Assembly (NCBI RefSeq): GCF_000170755.1
Contig: NZ_ABCK01000007.1
Span: 1 to 64,000, forward strand
Source of the DNA: Lentisphaera araneosa HTCC2155
GTDB lineage: Bacteria > Verrucomicrobiota > Lentisphaeria > Lentisphaerales > Lentisphaeraceae
Reading direction: 5' to 3'
DNA length: 64,000 bases
The notes under the pieces are model-generated. The model made no database searches, was not told where the DNA came from, and saw nothing but the letters and a program-made list of their open reading frames with translations. A program made the position numbers and the translations under genes. Below, one piece after another: positions 24,270-33,482 of this stretch (its first letter is position 1; the number at the start of each line of letters is the position of its first letter).

Positions 24270-26538
24270 TTTTTTTAAACTCTTGAATTAATTTTAATGA
24301 CTGATCAGGTGAGTTGATATGATTAAGCTGCCAAGATTGAGGCAAATATTGTAAGTACTGTTGTTGCTTAAAACGTGGGTCAATTAGTACTAAAATTCCC
24401 TTATCAGATTCAGTGCGAATTAGTCGTCCCGCAGTTTGGATGAGGCGAGTTATACCAGGGATTAAAAAATTATATAGAAATGCATCTAAACCATCATTGG
24501 ACAGGCAACGATTCAATTGCTCCATTCTAAACGAGGGTTGGGGCATACCTGTACCAATAATCACACATGATTTAAGAGCTTCACCTTTAAAGTCAATACC
24601 CTCGGCAAAGACTCCACCTAAAATAGCTAAACCTAATACAGGATTTTTATCATTAAAAAAACCGTTCAAAAATTTTTCTCTTGATTCTTGGGATCTTTCT
24701 TGATAAATGCATGGAACCTGATTATACAAAACTTCTTTTGCCATTTCCAAGTATTGATACGAGGGAAAATAAACTATATGTTTTCCGGGATATGCTTTAT
24801 AGATTTCTAAAATACTTCCACATAAAATTTCTAAACTTGAATGACGATTTAGCCAGCGGGTATCTATATAATCTAAGGCTAGGGTTAGCTGATTTTCTCG
24901 TGGAAAAACAGGAGGTAATTTATAAAATTTTGCTTGCTCTAATGCTAGGCACTGCTGAAAGTAGAATTCAGGGCTCAGGGTCGCAGAAAATAGACAGAGT
25001 GAATTAAGCTTTTTCCACTTGGAAACTAAATGACGATGAACCTGAGAACAGTAGAGGTGTAACTTCAATTTAGGATTGCGTGACAAGTGGTACTTATCTA
25101 CATAAAAAATATCTTCTTGAGTACTAAAGTCATAAATTTTTAAGAAGCGATAGAGTTCCTTTAGCTCATTTTGAACTTCGTCTTTACTTTCAAGACCGGG
25201 AAGGCTTTGTTGATCATTTTCAAATTCTTGTGCACAAGATTCTAAAAAACTACGTATTAAATCAGGGACAAATTCAAAAGTAGACAAATGCTGCCCCATA
25301 CTTAATTCATCGAATTTTTTTTGAATTGAAACGATTATTTTACGACATGCTGATTTAGCTTTTTTTGTCTTGAGTAATTTACGAATTTTCTCTAAATACG
25401 CCGTATCTAAGCTTACTGAATACATGCTTCTGGCCCTTTCCAAAAGGTTGTGGCCCTCGTCTAAGAGGAGATCAATCTTTGAATTTTCGAAATAATCAAA
25501 GCTTACCATAGGGTCAAAAAAATAATTAAAATCTGCAATAATGATTTTCTGCCATGGAATCATTTCGAGTGATAATTGAAAGGGGCACACGTGATATTGT
25601 TGAGCAATTTTATTGAGCTCATGCTGATCTAAAAAGCCAATTTCGAGGGCAGCTAAGCGAGCCCTAGGTAAGCGCTCAAAGTAGTCTTTTTTGATTTCTT
25701 CCTGAGAACTAGTTGAAACTTTTTCTCTAGCCGAAATTTGGAGACATGAAAAGCTATCTTTGGTAATTTGCTTAAGTGCATCTAAAGCACTTTGTTGAGC
25801 CGCGGTTTTTGCTGATAAATAAAGAATTTGTCGAGACTGCTTTTCCCCTAGTGCTTTACTGGCAGGGAATAAGGTACTCAAACTTTTTCCTGTTCCAGTG
25901 GGTGCTTCGAACATGAGCAGCTTACCATCGCGGATATTGCGATACACTTCCTTAGCAATACCCCTTTGAGAAGGTCGAAATTCCGCATGGGGAAAAGGTG
26001 CAGACTTTAATTCTTCCAAATACGCTTTTTCACACTTTTGATACTTTGAATAAAATTCTAAGTAAATTTTGAGATATTGATTAATATCATTCAAAAGCTC
26101 CGCTGAAGAAAAGCTATGAAAGCGTTTATTTTCTGAAGATTCTCCTAAGTGGTAATAATTAACGACTGCGGTAATTTCTTCACGATCTTGCCAAAGCATG
26201 TACGCATAAACTTTTGCCTGAGCCAAATCACAGGAGAATTTATGTTGAGGAATATCATGGGTATAAGTTGTTTTAATTTCTTCTAAAGTAAAATTTGCCT
26301 GATCAACTAAGTCAGCTCTACCATGAAGTGTGACTAAATAAGATTGGAATTGAAAATCATGCTTCAAAGTTAATTCTTTATCCCAATTTTCAGACCTTAA
26401 GGATTGCACGTATTGGTGCCCCTTTATGCCTTCCAAATGCGTAGGAGTTTTCTGATATGTTTGCACTAAGTCACCCTTTCGAGCTGCAAAATCAACCAAT
26501 TCTCGAACTGAGAGTTTTAACTTACTTCCAGCGGACAT
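24256..26538 (-). CDS. Rad3/DinG-like (XPD-type) DNA helicase with N-terminal PD-(D/E)XK domain
   Basis: About 760 residues. ATG 26538 is preferred over an upstream TTG at 26571. An N-terminal RecB/Cas4-like region has GRADLVD (about residues 71-77) and LEEIKTTY (about 83-90), that is, the D...ExK nuclease core. The helicase has Walker [14 protein letters not shown], Walker [14 protein letters not shown] (DEGH box), LFSATLSP and the motif VI region [15 protein letters not shown] Cys-rich Fe-S insertion as in XPD is not evident: the interval between motifs Ia and II contains only scattered Cys ([14 protein letters not shown]). The gene overlaps the FAN1-like gene by 17 bases; the pair likely acts on crosslinked or branched DNA. 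Confidence 0.85.
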   Translation of the reverse strand: MSAGSKLKLSVRELVDFAARKGDLVQTYQKTPTHLEGIKGHQYVQSLRSENWDKELTLKHDFQFQSYLVTLHGRADLVDQANFTLEEIKTTYTHDIPQHKFSCDLAQAKVYAYMLWQDREEITAVVNYYHLGESSENKRFHSFSSAELLNDINQYLKIYLEFYSKYQKCEKAYLEELKSAPFPHAEFRPSQRGIAKEVYRNIRDGKLLMFEAPTGTGKSLSTLFPASKALGEKQSRQILYLSAKTAAQQSALDALKQITKDSFSCLQISAREKVSTSSQEEIKKDYFERLPRARLAALEIGFLDQHELNKIAQQYHVCPFQLSLEMIPWQKIIIADFNYFFDPMVSFDYFENSKIDLLLDEGHNLLERARSMYSVSLDTAYLEKIRKLLKTKKAKSACRKIIVSIQKKFDELSMGQHLSTFEFVPDLIRSFLESCAQEFENDQQSLPGLESKDEVQNELKELYRFLKIYDFSTQEDIFYVDKYHLSRNPKLKLHLYCSQVHRHLVSKWKKLNSLCLFSATLSPEFYFQQCLALEQAKFYKLPPVFPRENQLTLALDYIDTRWLNRHSSLEILCGSILEIYKAYPGKHIVYFPSYQYLEMAKEVLYNQVPCIYQERSQESREKFLNGFFNDKNPVLGLAILGGVFAEGIDFKGEALKSCVIIGTGMPQPSFRMEQLNRCLSNDGLDAFLYNFLIPGITRLIQTAGRLIRTESDKGILVLIDPRFKQQQYLQYLPQSWQLNHINSPDQSLKLIQEFKKNEES

Positions 26539-28075
26539 TTGCCACTCTCGCTTTAATTTTTTTATCCTCAAAAAAATTTAACCACGTATTTTGATGTTTT
26601 TGTAAACGATCGCCAGGCGCTTTAATTTCGATTAACTCGACTCCACCTTGATGTGGAAAATGAATAAGATCTGGAAACCCTTTTTTCTTATTTCTTAGAT
26701 CCTTAAGTAGCTCTATAAAAATACTTTTTATTTGGTATTGTTCAAAATTCTCGAGTGCTAAGCTAAGATAATCTTTGTTAATCGCACTCCAGTTAACAAA
26801 GGGATTGCTCAAACCAAATTTTGATTCGTATACTTTTTCTGCCTGAGCCCATGTAAAAGGCTTTCCCATAATTTCACTAATCATCACTTTGCGATTTTCG
26901 CAAAAGTCACTTTCATATAAATCATGAGGACGATGTTGAAAAGGGTGACTAAAGGCCCCAGGTACATTCGCAAATATTACTGGCCAAAAAAACAAGCCAA
27001 ATAACGCGTTAGCCCATAAGTTTTCGGCATAATAACAATGACCAAATTGTGTGTAGTATTCACATGCGGCACGCTCTACTGATAGCTCAGTTTTATCGAG
27101 CTCCAAAAGCTCTGTAGGTGGAATATAATTTTCAACTTTCTGGTAGGTTTTTGACAGGAATTTTGAATTTTTAAATAAAAAAAATTGCGCGAACTCTTTT
27201 TCCTGATCGTTTTGCGGACTTCGTAATATTTGTAAACATTTAGATTCCATTTGATCATATTTTTTGAGGGCTGCAAGAACTCTTGCTTGACGTTCTCCTG
27301 AACGTATACTGAAGCGATAAATTTTGAGCGCTTGCTCAAAATGCTTATGTCTTTCCAATTGTCGCGCAAACGAAAAATGAAATTTATCCAAGCGTCTTTT
27401 CAATACTGTATTAGTGCTTTTTATAATTACATAATTATTGAAAAACTCTAGAGCGTGATCACGATCATAATCAGAAAGGGTGGCGTAAAAATTTAAAAAC
27501 TCTTCAAGTTCCTGAATAGAATTAATAAAACCATGACTTAGATCATATTTTTCGTATTGGTAGATTCCAAGATCATTTAAAATAAACTCGCTCAAATCTT
27601 GATGGAAATTACCAAAATACAGTAAAGAAAACACTTTAAAATCTTTCTGAATTTTAAGAACTTTTTCAGGGATATCAGAAATGGTCAAAAGCAAGGCTTT
27701 CTCCAAGTCAACGCGGGCTAATTTAGAATCAAATTCTTCTGGAAAAAGTGTGCTGAGTTCAGTTTTTGAGAAAAGCTTAATTTTTTCTGTGACTGTAGCG
27801 TCCCAAGAAATGAAAGCGAAAAGCTCTAATTCCTTTAGGCAATCATTCAAATTTGGTATTTCAGAATAAGAGATTTTATTGGGTCGAAAGCAAGTCCCCT
27901 TACGCATTAAAAATCTGACATATAGGGCCTTTGAGTTAGGACTGAGTAATGAGAAGTTATTATAATCATCTAAGTCCTGAGGCCTTAAAATACTTTTATG
28001 ATTATCGAAGACGTAAGTAATAAGCTGGGTAAAGTTATCCAGGTAATAAAAGTCAGGTAATTGTATACTTTGCAT
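26522..28075 (-). CDS. FAN1-like nuclease (VRR-NUC domain)
   Basis: A 517-residue FAN1-type structure-specific nuclease. ATG 28075 is used; the upstream TTG adds three residues only. The N terminus FYYLDNFTQLITYVF, followed by SKALYVRFLMRKGTCFR, matches bacterial FAN1. The middle (about residues 170-330) is helical and TPR-like. The C-terminal VRR-NUC core is intact: KGFPDLIHF, then VELIEIKAPGDRLQKHQ, giving the PD...ExK catalytic residues. Bacterial and human FAN1 unhook DNA interstrand crosslinks. It is first in an operon followed by the Rad3/DinG-like helicase, DUF2256, globin and pseudouridine synthase genes. Confidence 0.9.
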   Translation of the reverse strand: MQSIQLPDFYYLDNFTQLITYVFDNHKSILRPQDLDDYNNFSLLSPNSKALYVRFLMRKGTCFRPNKISYSEIPNLNDCLKELELFAFISWDATVTEKIKLFSKTELSTLFPEEFDSKLARVDLEKALLLTISDIPEKVLKIQKDFKVFSLLYFGNFHQDLSEFILNDLGIYQYEKYDLSHGFINSIQELEEFLNFYATLSDYDRDHALEFFNNYVIIKSTNTVLKRRLDKFHFSFARQLERHKHFEQALKIYRFSIRSGERQARVLAALKKYDQMESKCLQILRSPQNDQEKEFAQFFLFKNSKFLSKTYQKVENYIPPTELLELDKTELSVERAACEYYTQFGHCYYAENLWANALFGLFFWPVIFANVPGAFSHPFQHRPHDLYESDFCENRKVMISEIMGKPFTWAQAEKVYESKFGLSNPFVNWSAINKDYLSLALENFEQYQIKSIFIELLKDLRNKKKGFPDLIHFPHQGGVELIEIKAPGDRLQKHQNTWLNFFEDKKIKARVANVRWK

Positions 28076-28237
28076 ATTACACAATGGGCCAAAGCTAGAA
28101 AAAAAAAGTTCTAAACTTTAAAAATCTTTACTGATTTTTGGAATAACTAAATTTCCGAATAATCCCAAACAAACAGTAGCGTGAACAGAAGTGCTAGTTG
28201 TTATCAAAGTTTGCTTAATGAGTGTGGCTTATGATAA

Positions 28238-29119
28238 TTATGATTTTTTAAAAAGGTCTCTAAGGTCATCGGCAATTTCGCGGAAGATCTCTGCTTTAGG
28301 TGAAGTTTTTCTCCAAAAGAGTGCAATCTCGCGTTTTGGGCTGGGGTCGGAAAATTTCATATACTTAATTTTTGCACTTTCGTCTTGGGCACATTTGGGG
28401 ATAAGGGTAACACCTAAGCCAGCGGCAACCATGTGTCGCAAAGTCTCGAGGCTGCTAGCACGGAAGTCAAAGTTTTCTCGAGCTTGATTGACGCTACATA
28501 ACTCAAGCGCCTGGTCGCGAAAGCAGTGGCCTTCATCCAAGAGCATCAGTTCACGCCCTTTTAATGACTGTAAAGAAAGTTCATTGGGGAAGTCTTCTGG
28601 ATAATTTGCGGGAGTCGCAAAAAGGAATTCTTCTGAAAAAATAAACTCGGAATCCAGTGTGGAGTCTTCATGTGGTAAAGCAATAAAGGCCGCATCTACT
28701 TTCCCCTCTTTGAGCATTTTGAGAAGAGTCTCGGTTTTTTCCTCTTTAATGAAAAATTTCATCTCGGGGTAGGACTGATGAAGTTCGTCAATGATTTGTG
28801 GGAAGAGATAGGGAGCTAAAGTTGGAAAGGCTCCCAAAATCAATTGACCTTGGTAGGGATCTTTAAACTGACGAGCGCAAGTTTGGAAGTCTTCGACTTG
28901 GCGAAGTATTTTTTGCGCACGCTCGAGAAGAACCTCTCCTTCTGGACTCAAAACGACTTGGCGATTTGAACGTTCAAAAAGGCAGACACCGAGCTCTGCT
29001 TCCATTTTTTTAATTTGGATGGAGAGCGCGGGCTGACTCACTCCGGCCTGGACCGAGGCCTGGCCGAAGTGTTTTTCTTTTGCGAGGATCGCAAAATATT
29101 CTAAATCTTTGAAAGTCAT
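28238..29119 (-). CDS. oxyR: LysR-type peroxide sensor OxyR
   Basis: A 293-residue LysR regulator. The N-terminal winged helix-turn-helix is clear: FGQASVQAGVSQPALSIQIK. The effector domain has the OxyR redox switch, Cys residues in DEGHCFRDQALELC with nine-residue spacing as in E. coli Cys199/Cys208. Peroxide would form a disulfide and activate transcription. The ATG overlaps the stop codon of the flavoprotein gene (TAATG), so it is made from the peroxide-defence operon it probably controls. Confidence 0.92.
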   Translation of the reverse strand: MTFKDLEYFAILAKEKHFGQASVQAGVSQPALSIQIKKMEAELGVCLFERSNRQVVLSPEGEVLLERAQKILRQVEDFQTCARQFKDPYQGQLILGAFPTLAPYLFPQIIDELHQSYPEMKFFIKEEKTETLLKMLKEGKVDAAFIALPHEDSTLDSEFIFSEEFLFATPANYPEDFPNELSLQSLKGRELMLLDEGHCFRDQALELCSVNQARENFDFRASSLETLRHMVAAGLGVTLIPKCAQDESAKIKYMKFSDPSPKREIALFWRKTSPKAEIFREIADDLRDLFKKS

Positions 29120-30501
29120 TAAGCTTCATTAAGATTTTTTTGGAGATCTTGCAGAGCGGTTCTCAAGCCCTCTTCCACCACGGGGTGATAGAAAGGAAGT
29201 TCGAGAATTTGGTCCACAGTTAATTCCTGTTGAACCACCCAAGAAATGAGGTGTCCAAGGTGTTCTGCCGATGGACCGAAAATTTGCGCACCGCGCAAAC
29301 GGCGATCACCTTTTTCGGCATAAAGGTGCATGAGACCTTTATTCTTACCCATAACTCGGGATCGCCCCTGCCCTTCAAAACTCACACGACCGATGACTAA
29401 ATCTTTGAAAGAATTATAGCCCTGACCAATCGAGGCAATCTCTGGCTCAGAGAAAACAATGCCTAAATGCGTGCGACGATGACCGGGGTCAACCGTCGGA
29501 TAAGTTCCCGCATTTTTGCCCGCAATCTTTCCTTCATCAGAAGCTTCGTGAAGAAGTGGGATATCATCATTTGCGTCACCCGCAATAAAGAAATGGGTGT
29601 CGCCACATTGCATGGTTCGCTCATTGTAAATCGGAGTCCCACGACCGTTAACTTGCACGCTAGTGTTTTCCAATTTTAGGCGATCGGTATTGCTCACACG
29701 ACCCGAGGCTGTGAGAATGAAATCGAAGCTCTCTTCAATTTTGCCCTGCTCTTTATGCTCATAAGAGATTATTGCTTTACCATTTTCTTTGCGTACTGAA
29801 TGAATTGTTGCCTTGGTATCGGTATAGAATTCTTCTGCGAAAGTCTTGGTGGCATATTCGCGGATCTCAGGATCTTGGATACCGCCTATCGAACCGCTGC
29901 GTCCAAAGAGTCGAACATCAGCGCCGAGGCGGCTGAGTGCCTGCCCCAGTTCTAAACCAATGACACCTGGGCCAAAGACCGCAACGCTTTTTGGAATGGA
30001 TTCAATTTCGAAAATGTGATCACTACTCAAGATAAGATCTTCGGCACCATCGAGAATCGGTACATGACGTGGACGTGACCCCACGGCTAAAACAAATTTA
30101 TCGGCCGTTAAAATTCGTCCCCCAGAGAGCTTCACGGTATGATCATCAATGAATTCAGCGTATTCACGAATGAGCTCGCCTTCGGGGACATTATCAATAC
30201 CTTCCATGACAAAGCCAACGAAACGATCTCGTTCGAAACGCACCCGCTCAAGAACCGCTTTATCATTTACCACTGGCTCTTGAGTCTCGATACCGAACAT
30301 GCGTGCTTTAGTGACGCCGTAGTTGGCATTTGCTGCAGAGATAAGCAATTTACTCGGCATACAGCCGACGCGTGCACAAGTTGTTCCTAAAGGCCCACCG
30401 TCAATCATGACGACTTTCTCTGCACCATTAGCTTTAGCAGCTCGACGTGCATTGAGACCCGCTGTTCCGGCTCCGATTATAATTACATCATAGTGACTCA
30501 T
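29119..30501 (-). CDS. Pyridine nucleotide-disulfide oxidoreductase (dihydrolipoyl dehydrogenase-like)
   Basis: A 460-residue flavoprotein. ATG 30501 is chosen (GAGGAG upstream). FAD-binding GAGTAGLNARRAA; redox disulfide in GTTCARVGCMPSK, the CxxxxC of the Lpd/mercuric reductase/glutathione reductase group; NAD(P)-binding GPGVIGLELGQALSRLG; second FAD motif FFIAGDAND; dimerisation domain with C-terminal PFYHPVVEEGL, where His and Glu form the active base. The closest type is the STH/Lpd3-like group rather than the E3 of dehydrogenase complexes, since no E2 gene is near. It probably supplies electrons for thiol peroxidase recycling, given the Prx-Grx gene upstream and oxyR downstream. Confidence 0.88.
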   Translation of the reverse strand: MSHYDVIIIGAGTAGLNARRAAKANGAEKVVMIDGGPLGTTCARVGCMPSKLLISAANANYGVTKARMFGIETQEPVVNDKAVLERVRFERDRFVGFVMEGIDNVPEGELIREYAEFIDDHTVKLSGGRILTADKFVLAVGSRPRHVPILDGAEDLILSSDHIFEIESIPKSVAVFGPGVIGLELGQALSRLGADVRLFGRSGSIGGIQDPEIREYATKTFAEEFYTDTKATIHSVRKENGKAIISYEHKEQGKIEESFDFILTASGRVSNTDRLKLENTSVQVNGRGTPIYNERTMQCGDTHFFIAGDANDDIPLLHEASDEGKIAGKNAGTYPTVDPGHRRTHLGIVFSEPEIASIGQGYNSFKDLVIGRVSFEGQGRSRVMGKNKGLMHLYAEKGDRRLRGAQIFGPSAEHLGHLISWVVQQELTVDQILELPFYHPVVEEGLRTALQDLQKNLNEA

Positions 30502-30513
30502 TTTTTTCTCCTC

Positions 30514-30540
30514 TAAAAACTCCCTGCCTGAGCAGGGAGT
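30514..30540 (-). terminator. Intercistronic terminator/attenuator between the Prx-Grx and flavoprotein genes
   Basis: On the minus strand a perfect 9-bp stem ACTCCCTGC/GCAGGGAGT with a four-base loop is followed by TTTTT and then the GAGGAG ribosome site of the next gene. It would end most prx transcripts and lower expression of the flavoprotein and oxyR genes. Confidence 0.88.
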
Positions 30541-30554
30541 CAATAATGTATGAC

Positions 30555-31289
30555 TTATTGATTTAAGTATTTAATTAATTCATCTGCACCGCCAATAAGT
30601 TGGCCGTCGATGAAAACTTGTGGTGTTGTGGCATTGCCACTTACAGCTTTAAGCGTGGTGAGACTCATACCGCCCTGCCCTAGTTTGATTTCCTCGTATG
30701 GCATTGCTTGATCTTCAAGTACCTGACGAGCTCTTTGGCAGTGGCTGCAACCTGGCTTGGAGATCATGCTCACAAGCTTAGGAAGTTTCGCCTGAGGATT
30801 GATGTAATTGAGCATTGTATCTGCATCACTTACTTCGAAGGGATCACCTGGCTTATCTGGCTCGATGAACATTTTTTCGATTACACCATCTTTTACGAGC
30901 ATGGAGTATCTCCAAGAACGTTTGCCGAAACCGAGGTCATCTTTATCCACGAGCAAACCCATGCCATCTGAGAACTCTCCATTGCCATCGGGAAGGAGCT
31001 TAATATTAGCTGAGTCTTGATCAGCTGCCCATGCGTTCATAACGAAAGAGTCGTTAACAGAGAGGCAGTAGATATCGTCGACACCATTGGCTTTCAAAAC
31101 CGGTGCTAGCTGATTGTAGCGCGGAAGGTGAGTTGATGAACAGGTGGGAGTGAAAGCTCCTGGTAAAGCGAAAACTACCACTGTTTTATTTTTGAAGATT
31201 TCACCGGTGCTCAAATCTTTCCAATCATTATTAACACGAGTGCGGAAAGTGACTGAAGGTACGTTTTGTTTTTCTTTGTTGACTAACAT
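30555..31289 (-). CDS. Peroxiredoxin-glutaredoxin fusion (Prx5/Grx hybrid)
   Basis: A 244-residue hybrid. The N-terminal peroxiredoxin-5 domain has FALPGAFTPTCSSTHLPRY with the peroxidatic Cys (about residue 50). The C-terminal glutaredoxin domain begins near residue 170 with the redox motif SKPGCSHCQRAR and ends with TTPQVFIDGQLIGGADEL, the glutathione-binding TVP-like and GG motifs. It reduces hydroperoxides with electrons passed from its own Grx domain. A strong AAGGAAC site lies upstream. It leads the operon Prx-Grx, flavoprotein reductase, OxyR. Confidence 0.95.
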   Translation of the reverse strand: MLVNKEKQNVPSVTFRTRVNNDWKDLSTGEIFKNKTVVVFALPGAFTPTCSSTHLPRYNQLAPVLKANGVDDIYCLSVNDSFVMNAWAADQDSANIKLLPDGNGEFSDGMGLLVDKDDLGFGKRSWRYSMLVKDGVIEKMFIEPDKPGDPFEVSDADTMLNYINPQAKLPKLVSMISKPGCSHCQRARQVLEDQAMPYEEIKLGQGGMSLTTLKAVSGNATTPQVFIDGQLIGGADELIKYLNQ

Positions 31290-31374
31290 CTTTTTTGTTC
31301 CTTATGTTTTGTTAAGATGCTTGAATATGCACGGCTTATTGAAAAATATAAAATTTATTAAAACAATCACTATA

Positions 31375-31390
31375 ATAAGTTTTACTTATA
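31375..31390 (-). promoter_or_regulatory. Candidate operator upstream of the peroxide-defence operon
   Basis: ATAAGTTTTTACTTAT-like inverted repeat: half sites ATAAGT and ACTTAT separated by TTTT, about 86 bases before the Prx-Grx start codon. It could be a site for OxyR or a Fur/PerR-type regulator, but does not exactly match the OxyR consensus. Confidence 0.45.
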
Positions 31391-31405
31391 ATTAAAAACA
31401 AATAA

Positions 31406-31435
31406 AAAGGAGCCCTAAGAGCTCCTTTTTTAAAA
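31406..31435 (-). terminator. Intrinsic terminator of the vWA gene
   Basis: A 9-bp stem AAAAGGAGC/GCTCCTTTT with a seven-base loop and T-rich tails on both strands, directly after the vWA gene stop codon. It separates that gene from the peroxide-defence operon. Confidence 0.88.
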
Positions 31436-33259
31436 CTATTTCTTTTTCTTCTTTTTCTTACCCCCACCATCAGGTGCGCCGGGTCCCACTTCAATGGACT
31501 CATGGCGTCCTTCATTATATTTAGCGAGGTTAATCATGTAGGCTTGATTACCTGCTTTCGGATCAAAGTCAATACAATGAACGGCAATGGGCATATAGCG
31601 AGTGAGCATCATAACTCCCTCGGTAATGCCCTGCCAGTTTTTCACACTATCCCGGGCGGGAGCACCATCAGAGAGAAAATAAATGGAATCAATTCCTGGG
31701 AAGAGTAAACTTTGGCGAATCGCGCAAAAGCTACGTGTACCCAAGCTGAGGTCCCAAGCTTTGACTCGAGCTCCACCTTTTCGCAAGTCATCAGTTAGGC
31801 CTCTCGTTTCCATAATTTCTACGTCACCGCCAAAGTCCACAATATTGTACTTGGATTTATTAAGGAGTTGTTCCACGGACATAGCCATATTTTCATCTAA
31901 TGATTCAATTCTTGGACCTCTCATTGAAGCGGAAGTATCGACTACATAACAAAAGCGATCACTATAAATCGGGAGGCTATAGAAGTAACCATTAGGCCCT
32001 TCGTTCATTACTTGAACCATGTATTTATTGCGAAAGTCGGCTGATGCTTGCTCGTCTACTTTGAAAGCTTTATTCGACTTGTACCAAGAAAGCCAGTCTT
32101 TGTAAGCAGCGCCATGTTGACCACCTGTGATAACACTAATGGCATAATTGAGGTTGATTCTCATGCGCCCTTTTTCTTTTGCCAAACGTTGGATCAAAGC
32201 CGGAAGCAATTTCGCATTTGGAACTTCTGCTGAGTAATAACATAAGTGAACGAGTACGGGCCATGGCGCTTTAGCTATTTTTGAATTCACTGTGGATAAA
32301 CTTTGGGGTGATTTCATTTTCACAATGGCTTTAGCCGCATCAACTTGAACTTTGAGGTCTGGAGCGTTTAAGGCTTGATGTAAAACAGCTGACAGACTTT
32401 CATCCATGGTTTCCCCAATCGCTTGGCAAATAAATGACATCGCGGGAGCATCCAATGAAAAAGAAACTGCGCTGGCTGAATTACTCGATCGTTTTTTGAG
32501 TGCGACTTTCGCTAAAGTCATCAAGTCTTTCTGATTCAGCTGACCGTCGACACGGGCTTCATAAAATAAACGTGCGGCCTGAGACTCTAAGGATTTGAGT
32601 GTAAGTCCATTAATCGTTTCTTTGAGTGAAGAAATTTTGGCATAAGCCGCAGCTTGAATCGCTAAAAATTGGGCTCGAGTATTATTACTATTAAGGAACT
32701 TGAGGAGTACTTCTTCATCTATGGCTACTGCAGGTGAGGACTCCCCAGAACTTTTTCCACCTTTTTTACCTTTCTTGCCTCTTTTTTTCTTTTTAGATCC
32801 TTTGGCTTCGGGCACAGCTTCGACATTCTCACTAATATTTAAATTGTTTCTTTCAATCAAACTTTCGTGGTATGAAATGGCTGCACTCATGGCCATTGTC
32901 GCCACCGACAAAGCAGCTAAATTGGCATCTTGGCTATTGGCTAAGGATGAATTGAGTTCTGAGTTTTTCTTAAGGTGTAAAAGAAAGGCCGCGTTATAGA
33001 AGTTTTCTGATGACTTGATATATGAGCCTAATATTTTTTGAGCGGCATCTGTCGATACGGGTTCTTGATCTTTAGCACCTGCGGGATCAACTAAATAAGA
33101 TACACCCCAAAAGGAAGATGCATCTGCCTTGCTCTTGGCCGCAATTGTCACATCACTTTTGATTTCCTTGGCGGAACTCAATAATTTTGCTGCCTCGATA
33201 TTTGGACCACTAAGAAGAGCTAGAAATAAACTTGTCGAGAATAAAGATTTATAAAACAT
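31436..33259 (-). CDS. Exported vWA-domain protein with HEAT-like repeats and lysine-rich segments
   Basis: A 607-residue protein with a signal peptide (KSLFSTSLFLALLSGPNIEA). A basic linker near residues 155-170 (GSKKKKRGKKGKKGGKSSG) is followed by a helical HEAT-like region (for example LNAPDLKVQVDAAKAIVKM). The C-terminal von Willebrand A domain starts near residue 430 with an intact MIDAS motif, DTSASMRGPRIES, and ends before a poly-Lys tail of seven residues. Such proteins bind metal-dependent ligands at the cell surface. Homologues in planctomycetes and Lentisphaerae are usually annotated as hypothetical vWA proteins. It is a single-gene unit. Confidence 0.78.
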   Translation of the reverse strand: MFYKSLFSTSLFLALLSGPNIEAAKLLSSAKEIKSDVTIAAKSKADASSFWGVSYLVDPAGAKDQEPVSTDAAQKILGSYIKSSENFYNAAFLLHLKKNSELNSSLANSQDANLAALSVATMAMSAAISYHESLIERNNLNISENVEAVPEAKGSKKKKRGKKGKKGGKSSGESSPAVAIDEEVLLKFLNSNNTRAQFLAIQAAAYAKISSLKETINGLTLKSLESQAARLFYEARVDGQLNQKDLMTLAKVALKKRSSNSASAVSFSLDAPAMSFICQAIGETMDESLSAVLHQALNAPDLKVQVDAAKAIVKMKSPQSLSTVNSKIAKAPWPVLVHLCYYSAEVPNAKLLPALIQRLAKEKGRMRINLNYAISVITGGQHGAAYKDWLSWYKSNKAFKVDEQASADFRNKYMVQVMNEGPNGYFYSLPIYSDRFCYVVDTSASMRGPRIESLDENMAMSVEQLLNKSKYNIVDFGGDVEIMETRGLTDDLRKGGARVKAWDLSLGTRSFCAIRQSLLFPGIDSIYFLSDGAPARDSVKNWQGITEGVMMLTRYMPIAVHCIDFDPKAGNQAYMINLAKYNEGRHESIEVGPGAPDGGGKKKKKKK

Positions 33260-33482
33260 AGACGACCTCTGTTTGGATTTTTATTGATCTCACTTTATCA
33301 CTCCAATAACAATTCTTTAAGTCAAATCTTTGTCGAGGATCATCATCCTGCCCGTATATGGAATGAAATTAATAAAGTTTTAAAGGGTTTAACTCAATTG
33401 TATACAAAGTTAAGACAATGAATTAGATTAGTTTTGGAAAAAAGCATTCATTACATAAGTCAATAATTTCATAAGACATTCA

